This document shows positions 10,117 to 17,617 of a stretch of DNA of 24,900 nucleotides, one piece after another; the first letter of the stretch is position 1; the number at the start of each line of letters is the position of its first letter. Position numbers and translations under genes: made by a program. The notes below the pieces were generated by a model. It made no database searches. It was not told where the DNA came from and saw only the letters and a list, made by a program, of their open reading frames with translations. Source of the stretch: 66-474 sp035695065 (GTDB lineage: Bacteria > Pseudomonadota > Gammaproteobacteria > Xanthomonadales > Rhodanobacteraceae); NCBI GenBank assembly GCA_035695065.1, contig DASSEW010000032.1, positions 1-24,900 of the forward strand. Reading direction: 5' to 3'.

Positions 10117-11930
10117 CAACGTCCCCGCAAAAACAACCTGTCCAGTTCGGTCATGCTCAACTGCGTCCAGGTCGGCCGGCCGTGGTTGCACTGTCCGGAG
10201 CGCTCGGTCACTTCCATCTCGCGCAACAATGCGTTCATTTCCGGCAGACTCAAGCGGCGGTGCGCGCGCACCGAACCGTGGCAGGCCATAGTCGCCAGCA
10301 GCTCGTTGTGCAGTTCTTCCAGCCTTCGCGAACTGCCGTGCTGCGCGAGTTCGCCGAGCGCGTCGCGCGCGAGCTGGGCGACATCCGCGCCTTCCAGCAG
10401 GGTCGGAATGCGGCGGACCGTCACCTGCCGCGGACCGCTGCGGTCCAGCTCCAGGCCGAACCCGGCCAGTGCCGAGGCATGCTCTTCCGCAGCAGCGGCT
10501 TCGCGTTCGCTGACCGCGACGACCAGCGGCACCAGCAGCAATTGCGAACGCACGCCGTCACAATCGCGCGCGGCTTTCAGTTTCTCGTAGGTCACGCGCT
10601 CGTGCGCGGCATGCATGTCCACCAGCACCAGCCCGTGGGCGTTCTCGGCCAGGATGTAGACGCCGGCCAGTTGCGCCAGCGCGTAGCCGAGTGGCGGCGG
10701 TGCGTCATCAGGCGCTTCGGACAGCGGAGCTGAAACCGCGGACGCGGTTTCCAACAGCCTTGCATAGGCGTCGGCCGGAGCGTCGCGAACCGCTAGGCCG
10801 AGGCCCGCCTGCGCGCGCCATGCGGGATACGGCTGGTCTCCTCTCGAAAAGGGGTCGGGTTCATTTTCCAGACGAGTTGCAGCCGCTTCGAGGGCGCGAG
10901 TGGAAAATGAACCTGACCCCTTTTCGCCCGCGCGCGTTTCAGCAATCGCCTCGTGCAACGTGCGGAACAGGAAGTCGTGGACCAGCCGCGCTTCGCGGAA
11001 GCGCACTTCCGATTTTGCCGGATGCACGTTCACATCCACGCTTTGGGGATCGACGCCAAGGAACAGCACGAAGGCCGGATGACGGCCATGGAACAACACG
11101 TCCGCGTAGGCCTGCCGCACGGCGTGCGCGACCACGCGATCGCGCACCAGCCTGCCGTTGACGAAGAAGTACTGTTGGTCGGCCTGCGCGCGCGACGCGG
11201 TCGGCAACCCGACCCAGCCGCGCAGTTCCATGCCCGCCGCCGTGTGTTCTATCCGCAAACAGTTTTCGGCGAACGTCGAACCCAGCAGTTCCGCGGCACG
11301 CGCGAGTTGCGCGGCATCGTCGCGAGCGGGTTTCAGCAGGCGCACCGGCTTGCCGTTGTGGTTGAGACGGAACTCGACGTCGTGGCGCGCCAGCGCCAGC
11401 GACTTCACCAGTTCCTCGATGTGGCCGAACTCGGTGCGCTCGGCACGCAGGAATTTGCGCCGTGCCGGGACGGCGTGGAAGAGATCATGCACCTCGATCG
11501 TGGTGCCGATCGCGCCGGAGGCAGGTTGCGGATCGCCCACGCGTGCGCCACTCGTCTCGACGCGCCACGCGTGTTCGTCCTCGCGCGTGCGCGAGGTCAG
11601 TTGCAGGCGGGAGACGGACGCAATGGAAGCCAGCGCCTCGCCGCGAAAGCCCATGCTCGCGACGCGTTCCAGGTCGCCGAAGCTGGCGATCTTGCTGGTC
11701 GCATGCGCGGCCAGCGCCAGCGGCAGTTCGTCGCGCGGAATGCCGCCGCCATCGTCGCGCACGCGGATCAGCCGCGCGCCACCCTGGGCAACATCAATCT
11801 CGATCCTGCTCGCGCCTGCGTCCAGGCTGTTCTCGACCAGTTCCTTCACCACCGACGCCGGACGCTCGATCACCTCGCCGGCGGCGATCTGGTTGACGAG
11901 TTCGGGGGACAGCGGGCGGATCGGCGGCAT
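10116..11930 (-). CDS. mutL: DNA mismatch repair protein MutL, endonuclease type
   Basis: Links MutS mismatch recognition to strand removal. 604 residues. N-terminal GHKL ATPase (about 1-330): ELVENSLDAGA, DDGGGI, ATSKIASFGDL, SMGFRGEAL. A linker follows, then the C-terminal dimerisation domain. The latter has DMHAAHERVTYE at Asp438-Glu449, matching the DQHA(x2)E(x4)E endonuclease motif with Met for Gln, plus ACHGSVRAHRRL and CNHGRP. This is the MutH-independent nicking type; the E. coli protein lacks this motif. The linker at about 335-362 is encoded by an 82-bp palindrome (10845-10926), probably a mobile repeat that kept the frame. Lies behind amiB as in E. coli, with a 200-base repeat-filled gap; coupled to the DUF1684 gene. 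No strong Shine-Dalgarno at the start. Confidence 0.97.
   Translation of the reverse strand: MPPIRPLSPELVNQIAAGEVIERPASVVKELVENSLDAGASRIEIDVAQGGARLIRVRDDGGGIPRDELPLALAAHATSKIASFGDLERVASMGFRGEALASIASVSRLQLTSRTREDEHAWRVETSGARVGDPQPASGAIGTTIEVHDLFHAVPARRKFLRAERTEFGHIEELVKSLALARHDVEFRLNHNGKPVRLLKPARDDAAQLARAAELLGSTFAENCLRIEHTAAGMELRGWVGLPTASRAQADQQYFFVNGRLVRDRVVAHAVRQAYADVLFHGRHPAFVLFLGVDPQSVDVNVHPAKSEVRFREARLVHDFLFRTLHEAIAETRAGEKGSGSFSTRALEAAATRLENEPDPFSRGDQPYPAWRAQAGLGLAVRDAPADAYARLLETASAVSAPLSEAPDDAPPPLGYALAQLAGVYILAENAHGLVLVDMHAAHERVTYEKLKAARDCDGVRSQLLLVPLVVAVSEREAAAAEEHASALAGFGLELDRSGPRQVTVRRIPTLLEGADVAQLARDALGELAQHGSSRRLEELHNELLATMACHGSVRAHRRLSLPEMNALLREMEVTERSGQCNHGRPTWTQLSMTELDRLFLRGR
10845..10926. 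repeat. 82-bp palindromic element inside mutL
   Basis: Arms of 26 bases, starting CGAAAAGGGGTC and ending GACCCCTTTTCG, match at 25 of 26 positions and flank a 30-base centre (10871-10900). In the mutL frame it is open and encodes about residues 335-362 of MutL (EKGSGSFSTRAL to NEPDPFSR). The look is of a REP-like or MITE-like element, not of a protein domain. I see no second copy in the window. Confidence 0.8.
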
Positions 11931-11971
11931 CAGTGTTCACGCGAATGAGCGCGAAGGATACCCGATGCCGC

Positions 11972-12028
11972 AGGGCGGGTTTAACCCGCCGTGGATTGAC
12001 GTGTTCGCTGGAGTCAAGGCCGCCCTAC
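11972..12028. repeat. GTAGGG-type palindromic repeat, copy 5 (decayed)
   Basis: Left part AGGGCGGGTTTAACCCGCC is an intact hairpin A; the right half keeps only GGCCGCCCTAC and has lost hairpin B symmetry. Lies between mutL and amiB (gap 11931-12130), next to a copy of the second repeat family. Confidence 0.6.
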
Positions 12029-12038
12029 ATTTGAAAGT

Positions 12039-12129
12039 GCGGTCATGGATGACCGCTTGCGGTCTTGATCGAGTAGAACGGCAACAGAACCGCGAATCGG
12101 CTTGTCTTGCAGCAATCAGCGACGATTGC
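12039..12129. repeat. Two-hairpin repeat of the second family, copy behind amiB
   Basis: Hairpin GCGGTCAT-GG-ATGACCGC (12039-12056) and hairpin GCAATC-AGCGAC-GATTGC (12112-12129) frame the element. Read on the minus strand, the second hairpin begins one base after the amiB stop codon. Related copies are at 17693-17805 and 22194-22287: all share GCRATCRTCSCTGATYGC at one end and AAGCGGYCA at the other. Confidence 0.65.
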
Positions 12130-12130
12130 A

Positions 12131-13735
12131 TCAGGAACTGGGAATCAGGAGAACCTGCCCCGCCTGCACGCTGCCGTCGTCGGGGATCTTGCTGTTGAGC
12201 GAGCGCAGCGCGCTCATGCTGACCCCATATTGCTGGGCGATCCCGGAGAGCGTTTCACCTCGCGTCACGCGGTGCATGTCGCGGATGCGCGCGTCGAGGG
12301 TCGAGGATTTCGCCTGCGGCGCGGGTGGAACGACGCTCGACAGCTGGATGTCCGCATCGGAAGCAGGCGCGCGCACGCGTGGACCCTCGTCATTGCGCGC
12401 GATTTGCTTGCGCGCGACGAGTGGCGTCTTCATGGGTGTGCTGCGGGACGCATCACCGTCATCGGATCTGGAGGCGCCGGACTTCCCGGCATCCGCATCC
12501 TGCGCGGCAGCGAGCAAGGTGCCCGCATCGGTCTCACCCGGATGGATGCGCCCGCTCTTCACCGCCGCGAACCAGGTGCCCGGCGGCGGCGTATCCGCGA
12601 AATAGCCTTGCACGCCTTTCAGGATCGCGGACGCCAGTTGTTCGCGGTGATCCGGATCGCGCAGCTTGCGTTCTTCGGCCGGATTGGTGATGAACGCGGT
12701 CTCGACCAGGATCGACGGCACGTCCGGCGAACGCAGCACCACGAAGTTGGCGCGTTCGACATAACCGCGATGAGTGGGCCCGAGCTTCGCCAGTGCCTTC
12801 AGCACGCGTCCGGCGACCGCTTCGCTGGCCTCGATGGACGCGCCCTGCGACAGATCCAGCAGCACCGAAGCGAGCGTGTCGTCCTTGTCGTCCAGCGACA
12901 CGCCGCCGATCAGGTCGGCGCGGTTTTCACTGTCAGCCAGCCAGCGCGCGGCCTCAGACACCTTGCCGTGTTTCGAAAGCACCCACACCGACGAACCGCG
13001 CGCATCGGCGCTGGTGTAGGCATCAGCGTGGATGGAAACGAACAGGTCGGCCTTGTTCTTGCGCGCGATTTCGTAGCGCTTCTTCAGCGGCACGAAGTAG
13101 TCGCCATCGCGGGTCAGCACCGCGCGCATCCCCGGCTGTGCATTGATCAACTTGGCCAGGTCGCGCGCGACCGAGAGCGTGACGTTCTTTTCCAGCGTGC
13201 CGTCCGGACCGTGTGCGCCGGGATCCTCGCCACCGTGTCCGGCGTCCACCGCGATCACCACCGGGCGCGGCTTGCCTTGCGCGATGTCGTCCTCCACCGT
13301 GCGCGCGACCTCGTCCTTCTTCGCCGCGCGCTGTGGATACAGGTCCACGACCAGCCGGTAGCCGTACTGGCCGGCGGGTTTCAGCAGGAAACTCTTCGGA
13401 TGCGCCTGGGCATTGAGATCCAGCACCACGCGCGCGGCCTTGGCGTCCTTGCCGCTGCGGATGCTCTTCAGCAAACCGCTGGCTGCCGGAGCGCGGAAGC
13501 CCTCCACGAAGCTGCTGTCTTCCACGTCCAGCACGATGCGCGCCGGATCGTCCAGCTGGAACAATTTGTAGTCGGATGGCTGTGCGGACAGGTCCAGCAC
13601 CACGCGGGTGGAATCCGGCCCGCCCCACACGCGCAGGGCCTTGACCTGCGCGGCCGCGGCAGCGCCCGCGAGCAGCAGGCCGCTCGCGGCAACGAAAGCC
13701 AATAGCAGCGGGCGTGGGATCCCCCTCATGGCCAT
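12131..13735 (-). CDS. amiB: N-acetylmuramoyl-L-alanine amidase, AMIN + Amidase_3 + LysM
   Basis: Periplasmic zinc amidase that cuts the stem peptide from muramic acid and splits daughter cells. 534 residues. Signal peptide about 1-29 (ends AGAAAAA). AMIN domain about 30-130 (RVVLDLSAQPSDYKLFQLDDPARIVLDV). Amidase_3 about 155-395 with VDAGHGGEDPGA (zinc His, Glu), SIHADA (zinc His) and LVETAFITNP (catalytic Glu). The insert with DTLASVLLDLSQ fits the autoinhibitory helix released by EnvC/NlpD-type activators. Low-complexity linker about 400-485, then one LysM domain (HRVTRGETLSGIAQQYGVS) at the C-terminus. Position between tsaE and mutL gives the amiB name. Start at ATG 13735 or 13729; TTGCAA-17-TTGAAT directly upstream could make the message almost leaderless. 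Confidence 0.95.
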   Translation of the reverse strand: MAMRGIPRPLLLAFVAASGLLLAGAAAAAQVKALRVWGGPDSTRVVLDLSAQPSDYKLFQLDDPARIVLDVEDSSFVEGFRAPAASGLLKSIRSGKDAKAARVVLDLNAQAHPKSFLLKPAGQYGYRLVVDLYPQRAAKKDEVARTVEDDIAQGKPRPVVIAVDAGHGGEDPGAHGPDGTLEKNVTLSVARDLAKLINAQPGMRAVLTRDGDYFVPLKKRYEIARKNKADLFVSIHADAYTSADARGSSVWVLSKHGKVSEAARWLADSENRADLIGGVSLDDKDDTLASVLLDLSQGASIEASEAVAGRVLKALAKLGPTHRGYVERANFVVLRSPDVPSILVETAFITNPAEERKLRDPDHREQLASAILKGVQGYFADTPPPGTWFAAVKSGRIHPGETDAGTLLAAAQDADAGKSGASRSDDGDASRSTPMKTPLVARKQIARNDEGPRVRAPASDADIQLSSVVPPAPQAKSSTLDARIRDMHRVTRGETLSGIAQQYGVSMSALRSLNSKIPDDGSVQAGQVLLIPSS

Positions 13736-13835
13736 GGATTCAACCCCAAGCCGCCCGGAATTGCAAGCACAATTCCCTTATTTGCCCGCAGCATGCGTAG
13801 CTTTTGCTGAATCCGGTTCAGGAAAGTTCGGCAAA

Positions 13836-13912
13836 TGAGCGCAGGACGCACTCATCCCGGCCAGCACCGGGACGTGCGATGAGCCGGGATCCAGTTGCCC
13901 AGGATGCACTCA
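13836..13912. repeat. Short palindromic/direct repeat region at the tsaE 3' end
   Basis: AGGACGCACTCA (13843-13854) and AGGATGCACTCA (13901-13912) are direct repeats that differ at one base. Between them an 8-bp stem (ATCCCGGC at 13854-13861, GCCGGGAT at 13883-13890) can form. The tsaE stop codon (13912-13910) lies in the last bases of the second direct repeat. Further right of amiB a 7-bp hairpin (GGAATTG/CAATTCC, 13757-13776) is also present in this 174-base gap. Confidence 0.5.
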
Positions 13913-14365
13913 CCCCATGGCCGGCCAGCCCCGCGCGCGTTGCGAACTGGCGCGCAATCGCGCCTTGCGCCCCTGGCCCGCGTGTTCCAGGTCCAGCTCC
14001 AGATCCGCCGTCGGCAGCGCGCCGGCACCGCGCTCGGGCCATTCCACCAGCACGATCGCCTGCGGGTCGCGCAGCTCGTCCAGGCCGAGGTATTCCAGTT
14101 CATCGGCGGCGGCGATGCGGTAGAGATCAAGGTGGAACGCATCGTGTCCGTTGGCGCGGTAGCGCTCCAGAAGGCTGTAGGTCGGGCTCTTGATCCGCTC
14201 GCCGGCACCGAGCGCCTGCAACAGCGCGCGCGCGAAGGTGGTCTTGCCCGCGCCCAGTTCACCGCGCAGGTACAGCACGCCGCCTTCGCGCAACGCGGGC
14301 GCAAGTTTCTGCGCGAGCGCGATGGTCGCGGGTTCATCCGGAAGATCGAACGCCTGTTCAGCCAT
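13910..14365 (-). CDS. tsaE: tRNA threonylcarbamoyladenosine biosynthesis ATPase TsaE
   Basis: ATPase that works with TsaB and TsaD to make t6A37 on ANN-decoding tRNAs. 151 residues, usual length. Walker A GELGAGKTTF (about 35-44, Lys41), then the switch IKSPTYSLLERY, HLDLYRI, and VEWPERG. The C-terminal tail (RASSQRARGWPAMG) is poorly conserved and may be altered by the repeat that carries the stop. The start ATG at 14365 overlaps the nnr stop by eight bases, so the two are coupled. Followed by amiB and mutL on the same strand, the E. coli order. Confidence 0.95.
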   Translation of the reverse strand: MAEQAFDLPDEPATIALAQKLAPALREGGVLYLRGELGAGKTTFARALLQALGAGERIKSPTYSLLERYRANGHDAFHLDLYRIAAADELEYLGLDELRDPQAIVLVEWPERGAGALPTADLELDLEHAGQGRKARLRASSQRARGWPAMG

Positions 14366-15830
14366 TTAGATGTCCATTCACCAGGGCGCGCAAATAAGGA
14401 AAGAGATCGCTGGCGAGCAGGCCGCGTTCACCGGCGCGCGCAGCCAGATCGCCCGCCCGCGCGTGCACGCCGGTGCCGATGCAGGCCGCTTCCCGGGGCG
14501 ACAGCCCTTGCGCGAGCAGCCCGGCGATCACGCCGGTCTGCGCATCGCCCATGCCGCCGCTGGCCATGCCGGGATTGCCCCACGGGCAAATCGCGACTTC
14601 ACCCTCCGGCGAAGCGATCACGCTGCCTGCGCCTTTCAGCACCACTACCGCGCGATGGGTGTTCGCCAGCGTGCGCGCCGCAGCGAAACGATCCGCCTGC
14701 ACTTGCGCGTTCGTGCACTGGAGCAGGCGCGCCGCCTCGCCCGGATGCGGCGTCAGGACGATCCGTTCCGGCAATGCGCGCGGGTGTTCCGCGAGCAGGT
14801 TCAGGCCATCCGCGTCCAGCACGGTCGGCTTGTTCGCATCAAGCGCAGCTTGCCACAGGCCGCGGCCCCATTCCTCGCGGCCCAAGCCCGGTCCCAGCGC
14901 GAGCACCGTCGCGCGCTCCAGCAACGGCCCGAGATTGCGCGGCACGTGTACACCTTGCGGCATCAATTCGGGACACGCCGACAGCAACGCGACCACATGT
15001 GCTTCGCGCGTGGCCACGCTGACGAGTCCGGCGCCAACGCGCAACGCGGCTTCGGCGGTGAGGCGGATCGAACCGCCCGCGCCGTGGTCGCCGCCGATCG
15101 CCAGCACGTGCCCGTACCTGCCCTTGTGGGAATCACGCGGGCGCTTCGGCAATCCGCGCGCAACCAATAGCCGCGCATCCGGGGTGTGCTGCGCGTACAG
15201 CGATGCAGGCAAGTCCAGCGCCGCCAGTTCGCGTTCGCCGGCGTGATCGAACGCCTGCGCGGTGAACAGGCCGCGCTTCCAGGCGACGAAGCAGACCGTC
15301 GCCGCGGCACGCACGCAGGGTTCGAAGGCAATGCCAGTGTCTGACGACAAGCCGGACGGCACATCCAGCGCCAGCACCGGCTTCGTTTGCGCATTCAGCG
15401 CATGGATCAGTGCCGCGGCATCGCCCTCGGGCGCACGGTTCAGGCCGGAACCGAACAGCGCGTCCACATAGGTGTCCGCCGGCGGCAACGAAGTGCCGCG
15501 CGCGATCATCACGCCGGCGCCGCTGCACCGCGCACGCGCCTCGGCGGCATCTCCGACCGAAGCGTCGGCGAGCGCGATCACCGTCGTTTGCAGACCGGCC
15601 TCACGCGCCAGTTTCGCGACCAGGAATCCATCACCGCCGTTGTTGCCAGGGCCGCACAACACGCAGACGCTTTGCGCCTGAGGCCAGCGCCGGCGCAGCG
15701 AGGCGAATGCCGCGGCCGCGGCACGCTGCATCAGCTCGATGCCGGTGATGCCACCGCTGATCGCTGCGCGATCGAGCGCGCGGACCTGTTCCGTGGTGTA
15801 AAGCGCCGTCTTCGCGTCGATGTCCGTCAT
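14358..15830 (-). CDS. nnr: Bifunctional NAD(P)H-hydrate epimerase/dehydratase (Nnr, YjeF)
   Basis: Repairs hydrated NAD(P)H: the N-terminal half epimerises the R and S hydrates, the C-terminal half dehydrates S-NAD(P)HX at the cost of ADP/ATP. 490 residues, near the usual 500. NnrE half about 1-220: TGIELMQRAA, CGPGNNGGDGFLVAKLA. NnrD half about 230-490: YGHVLAIGGDHGAGGSIRLTAEAALRVGAGLVSVA, LTPHPGEAARLL, and NPGMASGGMGDAQTGVIAGLL, the nucleotide loop, where the usual D-V-L-[ST]-G reads D-A-Q-T-G. Start at ATG 15830; a perfect TATAAT ends seven bases upstream, so the transcript may start at the A of ATG. An in-frame ATG at 15851 would precede that box. First gene of the run nnr-tsaE-amiB-mutL, divergent from queG. 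Confidence 0.95.
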   Translation of the reverse strand: MTDIDAKTALYTTEQVRALDRAAISGGITGIELMQRAAAAAFASLRRRWPQAQSVCVLCGPGNNGGDGFLVAKLAREAGLQTTVIALADASVGDAAEARARCSGAGVMIARGTSLPPADTYVDALFGSGLNRAPEGDAAALIHALNAQTKPVLALDVPSGLSSDTGIAFEPCVRAAATVCFVAWKRGLFTAQAFDHAGERELAALDLPASLYAQHTPDARLLVARGLPKRPRDSHKGRYGHVLAIGGDHGAGGSIRLTAEAALRVGAGLVSVATREAHVVALLSACPELMPQGVHVPRNLGPLLERATVLALGPGLGREEWGRGLWQAALDANKPTVLDADGLNLLAEHPRALPERIVLTPHPGEAARLLQCTNAQVQADRFAAARTLANTHRAVVVLKGAGSVIASPEGEVAICPWGNPGMASGGMGDAQTGVIAGLLAQGLSPREAACIGTGVHARAGDLAARAGERGLLASDLFPYLRALVNGHLNG

Positions 15831-15836
15831 GGGGGG

Positions 15837-15842
15837 ATTATA
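15837..15842 (-). promoter_or_regulatory. -10 box TATAAT directly upstream of nnr
   Basis: Minus strand TATAAT (15842-15837), six C residues, then the nnr ATG at 15830. A start seven bases after the box would give a leaderless message. The -35 region is poor: TTGTTG at 15862-15857 is only 14 bases away. Confidence 0.5.
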
Positions 15843-15896
15843 GGTATTCATCTTTGCAACAAGGCGTCCGACAACAAGAACGACAGGGCAGGCGCC

Positions 15897-15902
15897 TACA
15901 AT
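15897..15902 (+). promoter_or_regulatory. -10 box TACAAT directly upstream of queG
   Basis: TACAAT ends six bases before the queG ATG at 15909, so transcription from it would begin about at the start codon. No good -35 box is seen. Divergent from the nnr promoter, about 55 bases apart. Confidence 0.4.
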
Positions 15903-15908
15903 GCGCGG

Positions 15909-17159
15909 ATGGACTCCCGCAGCGACATCGATTTCGCAGCCCTTGCCGCGCGCATCAAGGCATGGGGCGTGGAGCTCGGATTCGCCAAGCTCGGCATCGC
16001 CGGGATCGAGCTGGAGCAGGACGAAGCGCACCTGCTGAACTGGTTGCGCGAGGGCCGGCACGGCGCGATGGACTACATGCAGCGCCATGGCATCAAGCGC
16101 AGCCGCCCGCACGAATTGCAACCCGGCACGGTGCGGGTGATCTCCGCGCGCATGAATTACTTCCCCGAACATTCGCGTGATGCATGGGAGACACTGCAGG
16201 ATCCGGAGCGTGGCTACGTCGCGCGCTATGCGCTCGGGCGCGACTACCACAAGCTGATGCGCGCGCGTTTGCAGAAGCTCGCCGATCGCATCGAGGCCGA
16301 AGTCGGGCCGTTCGGCTACCGCGCCTTCTCCGATTCCGCGCCGGTGCTGGAGAAGGCGCTGGCGCGCAACGCGGGCCTGGGCTGGATCGGCAAGCACACG
16401 CTGCTGCTGGATCGCGGTGCGGGTTCCTGGTTCTTCTTGGGCGAGCTCTACACCGACCTGCCGCTGCCGGTGGACGCGCCCTCGACCGAACACTGCGGCA
16501 CCTGCACGCGCTGCATCGACATCTGTCCGACGCAGGCGATTACCGGGCCGCGACAACTGGATGCGCGCCGCTGCATCGCCTATCTCACCATCGAGCTGAA
16601 GGAAGCGATTCCGGAAGAACTGCGTCCGCTGATCGGCAACCGCGTGTTCGGTTGCGACGACTGCCAGCTGGTGTGCCCCTGGAACAAGTTCGCGCAGCCC
16701 ACGCGCGAGGAAGACTTCGCGCCGCGGCATGGACTGGATGGCGCCAGACTGGTCGAACTGTTCGCGTGGAGCGAACAGGAATTCCTGGCGAAGACCGAAG
16801 GCATGCCGATCCGCCGGGCCGGCTACGAAGGCTGGCTGCGCAACGTGGCCGTGGGGCTGGGCAATGCGCCGCACTCGGAAGAAATCGTCGGTGCGCTGCG
16901 AGCGCGCGCGGATCATCCGTCGGCGCTGGTCCGCGAACACGTGGCCTGGGCGCTCACCGAGCAGTCGCGCAAACGGTCTGCGCAGAGCCCCGACCCGCGT
17001 CCGCAGCCACCGGAAAAGCCGCTACCCGGCGATTGTTGCGACAGCGGTTGCGACCACTGCGTGCTGGACGTATATGCGCAGCAGATGGACGTTTATCGCG
17101 AACGGCTGGCGGCGTGGCAACAACGCCATCCGGCGGCGGGGGCCCACGCGCCTCCGTAG
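15909..17159 (+). CDS. queG: Epoxyqueuosine reductase QueG with Oxidored-like C-terminal tail
   Basis: Last step of queuosine synthesis in tRNA: reduces epoxyqueuosine to queuosine using cobalamin and two [4Fe-4S] clusters. 416 residues; E. coli QueG has 379. Cluster ligands visible: Cys196/199/202 with Cys206 (CGTCTRCIDICPTQAI) and Cys249/252/256 (GCDDCQLVCPWN). The central part has YALGRDYHKLMRARL and GWIGKHTLLL. Residues about 367-400 form an extra module, PPEKPLPGDCCDSGC then HCVLDVY, with Cys376/377/381/384; this resembles the small oxidoreductase-like (PF09791-type) family, normally found on other proteins. Start ATG 15909 follows a TACAAT box almost directly. Divergent from nnr, as its homologue sits next to yjeF in E. 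coli; convergent with panD. Confidence 0.95.
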   Translation: MDSRSDIDFAALAARIKAWGVELGFAKLGIAGIELEQDEAHLLNWLREGRHGAMDYMQRHGIKRSRPHELQPGTVRVISARMNYFPEHSRDAWETLQDPERGYVARYALGRDYHKLMRARLQKLADRIEAEVGPFGYRAFSDSAPVLEKALARNAGLGWIGKHTLLLDRGAGSWFFLGELYTDLPLPVDAPSTEHCGTCTRCIDICPTQAITGPRQLDARRCIAYLTIELKEAIPEELRPLIGNRVFGCDDCQLVCPWNKFAQPTREEDFAPRHGLDGARLVELFAWSEQEFLAKTEGMPIRRAGYEGWLRNVAVGLGNAPHSEEIVGALRARADHPSALVREHVAWALTEQSRKRSAQSPDPRPQPPEKPLPGDCCDSGCDHCVLDVYAQQMDVYRERLAAWQQRHPAAGAHAPP

Positions 17160-17167
17160 CAGATCGC

Positions 17168-17186
17168 GCCGGATGCAGGATCCGGC
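17168..17186. terminator. Hairpin between convergent queG and panD
   Basis: Perfect 7-bp stem GCCGGAT (17168-17174) / ATCCGGC (17180-17186) with loop GCAGG, nine bases after the queG stop and just before the panD stop. No T-run follows, so a Rho-independent terminator is not certain. A second 7-bp stem (GGCCGCA 17184-17190 / TGCGGCC 17201-17207) is an alternative fold. Confidence 0.4.
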
Positions 17187-17194
17187 CGCAAACC

Positions 17195-17581
17195 TCAGGC
17201 TGCGGCCATCTGCTTCGGGATCGAGCGGTTGGTGTGGGTGATGCGGTTCTGCGCATCCACGTAGACCAGGGTCGGCTGGAACAGCGCCGCCTCGGCTTCG
17301 CTCAGGCCCACGAACGCGGCGATGATCACGAGATCGCCAGGTTGGGCGCGATGCGCGGCGCTGCCGTTCACCGAAATGATCCCGGAACCCTCTTCGGCGC
17401 GCAGCGCGTAGGTGACGAAGCGCTCGCCGTTGTTGACGTTCCAGGCGTGGATCTGCTCGTACTCGCGGATGCCGGCGGCATCCAGCAGGGTGCCGTCGAT
17501 CGCGATCGAACCCTCGTAGTGCAATTCCGCGTGGGTCACGGTGGCGCGATGGATCTTGGCCTTGAGCATGTTCAGGTGCAT
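17195..17581 (-). CDS. panD: Aspartate 1-decarboxylase (PanD) proenzyme
   Basis: Makes beta-alanine from aspartate for pantothenate. 128 residues, family length about 126. The chain cuts itself between Gly24 and Ser25 (THAELHYEGS) and Ser25 becomes the pyruvoyl group. NNGERFVTYAL, GSGIISVNGSAAHRAQPGDLVIIAAF also match. Start at ATG 17581 (MHLNMLKAKIHR), which puts the cleavage Ser at position 25 as in E. coli. TATAAT lies about 37 bases upstream, so panD can be transcribed on its own. It follows panC on the same strand after a 225-base gap that holds a repeat; in E. coli panD is likewise separated from panC by another segment. Confidence 0.96.
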   Translation of the reverse strand: MHLNMLKAKIHRATVTHAELHYEGSIAIDGTLLDAAGIREYEQIHAWNVNNGERFVTYALRAEEGSGIISVNGSAAHRAQPGDLVIIAAFVGLSEAEAALFQPTLVYVDAQNRITHTNRSIPKQMAAA

Positions 17582-17617
17582 GGCGTCTTCGACTGGTGCG
17601 GCGGTGCCGTCGCGCCC

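Noticed and set aside
11954..11985. Promoter of mutL (TTAAAC, 18 bases, TATCCT on the minus strand)
   Set aside because: Matches are loose and the -35 would lie in a repeat; not firm enough to list as a feature.
12107..13705. 532-codon open frame opposite amiB
   Set aside because: Exact shadow of amiB; His/Arg/Gln-rich, no motifs.
15831..16940. N-terminal extension of nnr to 16940 (860 codons)
   Set aside because: Covers queG on the other strand and the divergent promoter region; YjeF homology begins at 15830.
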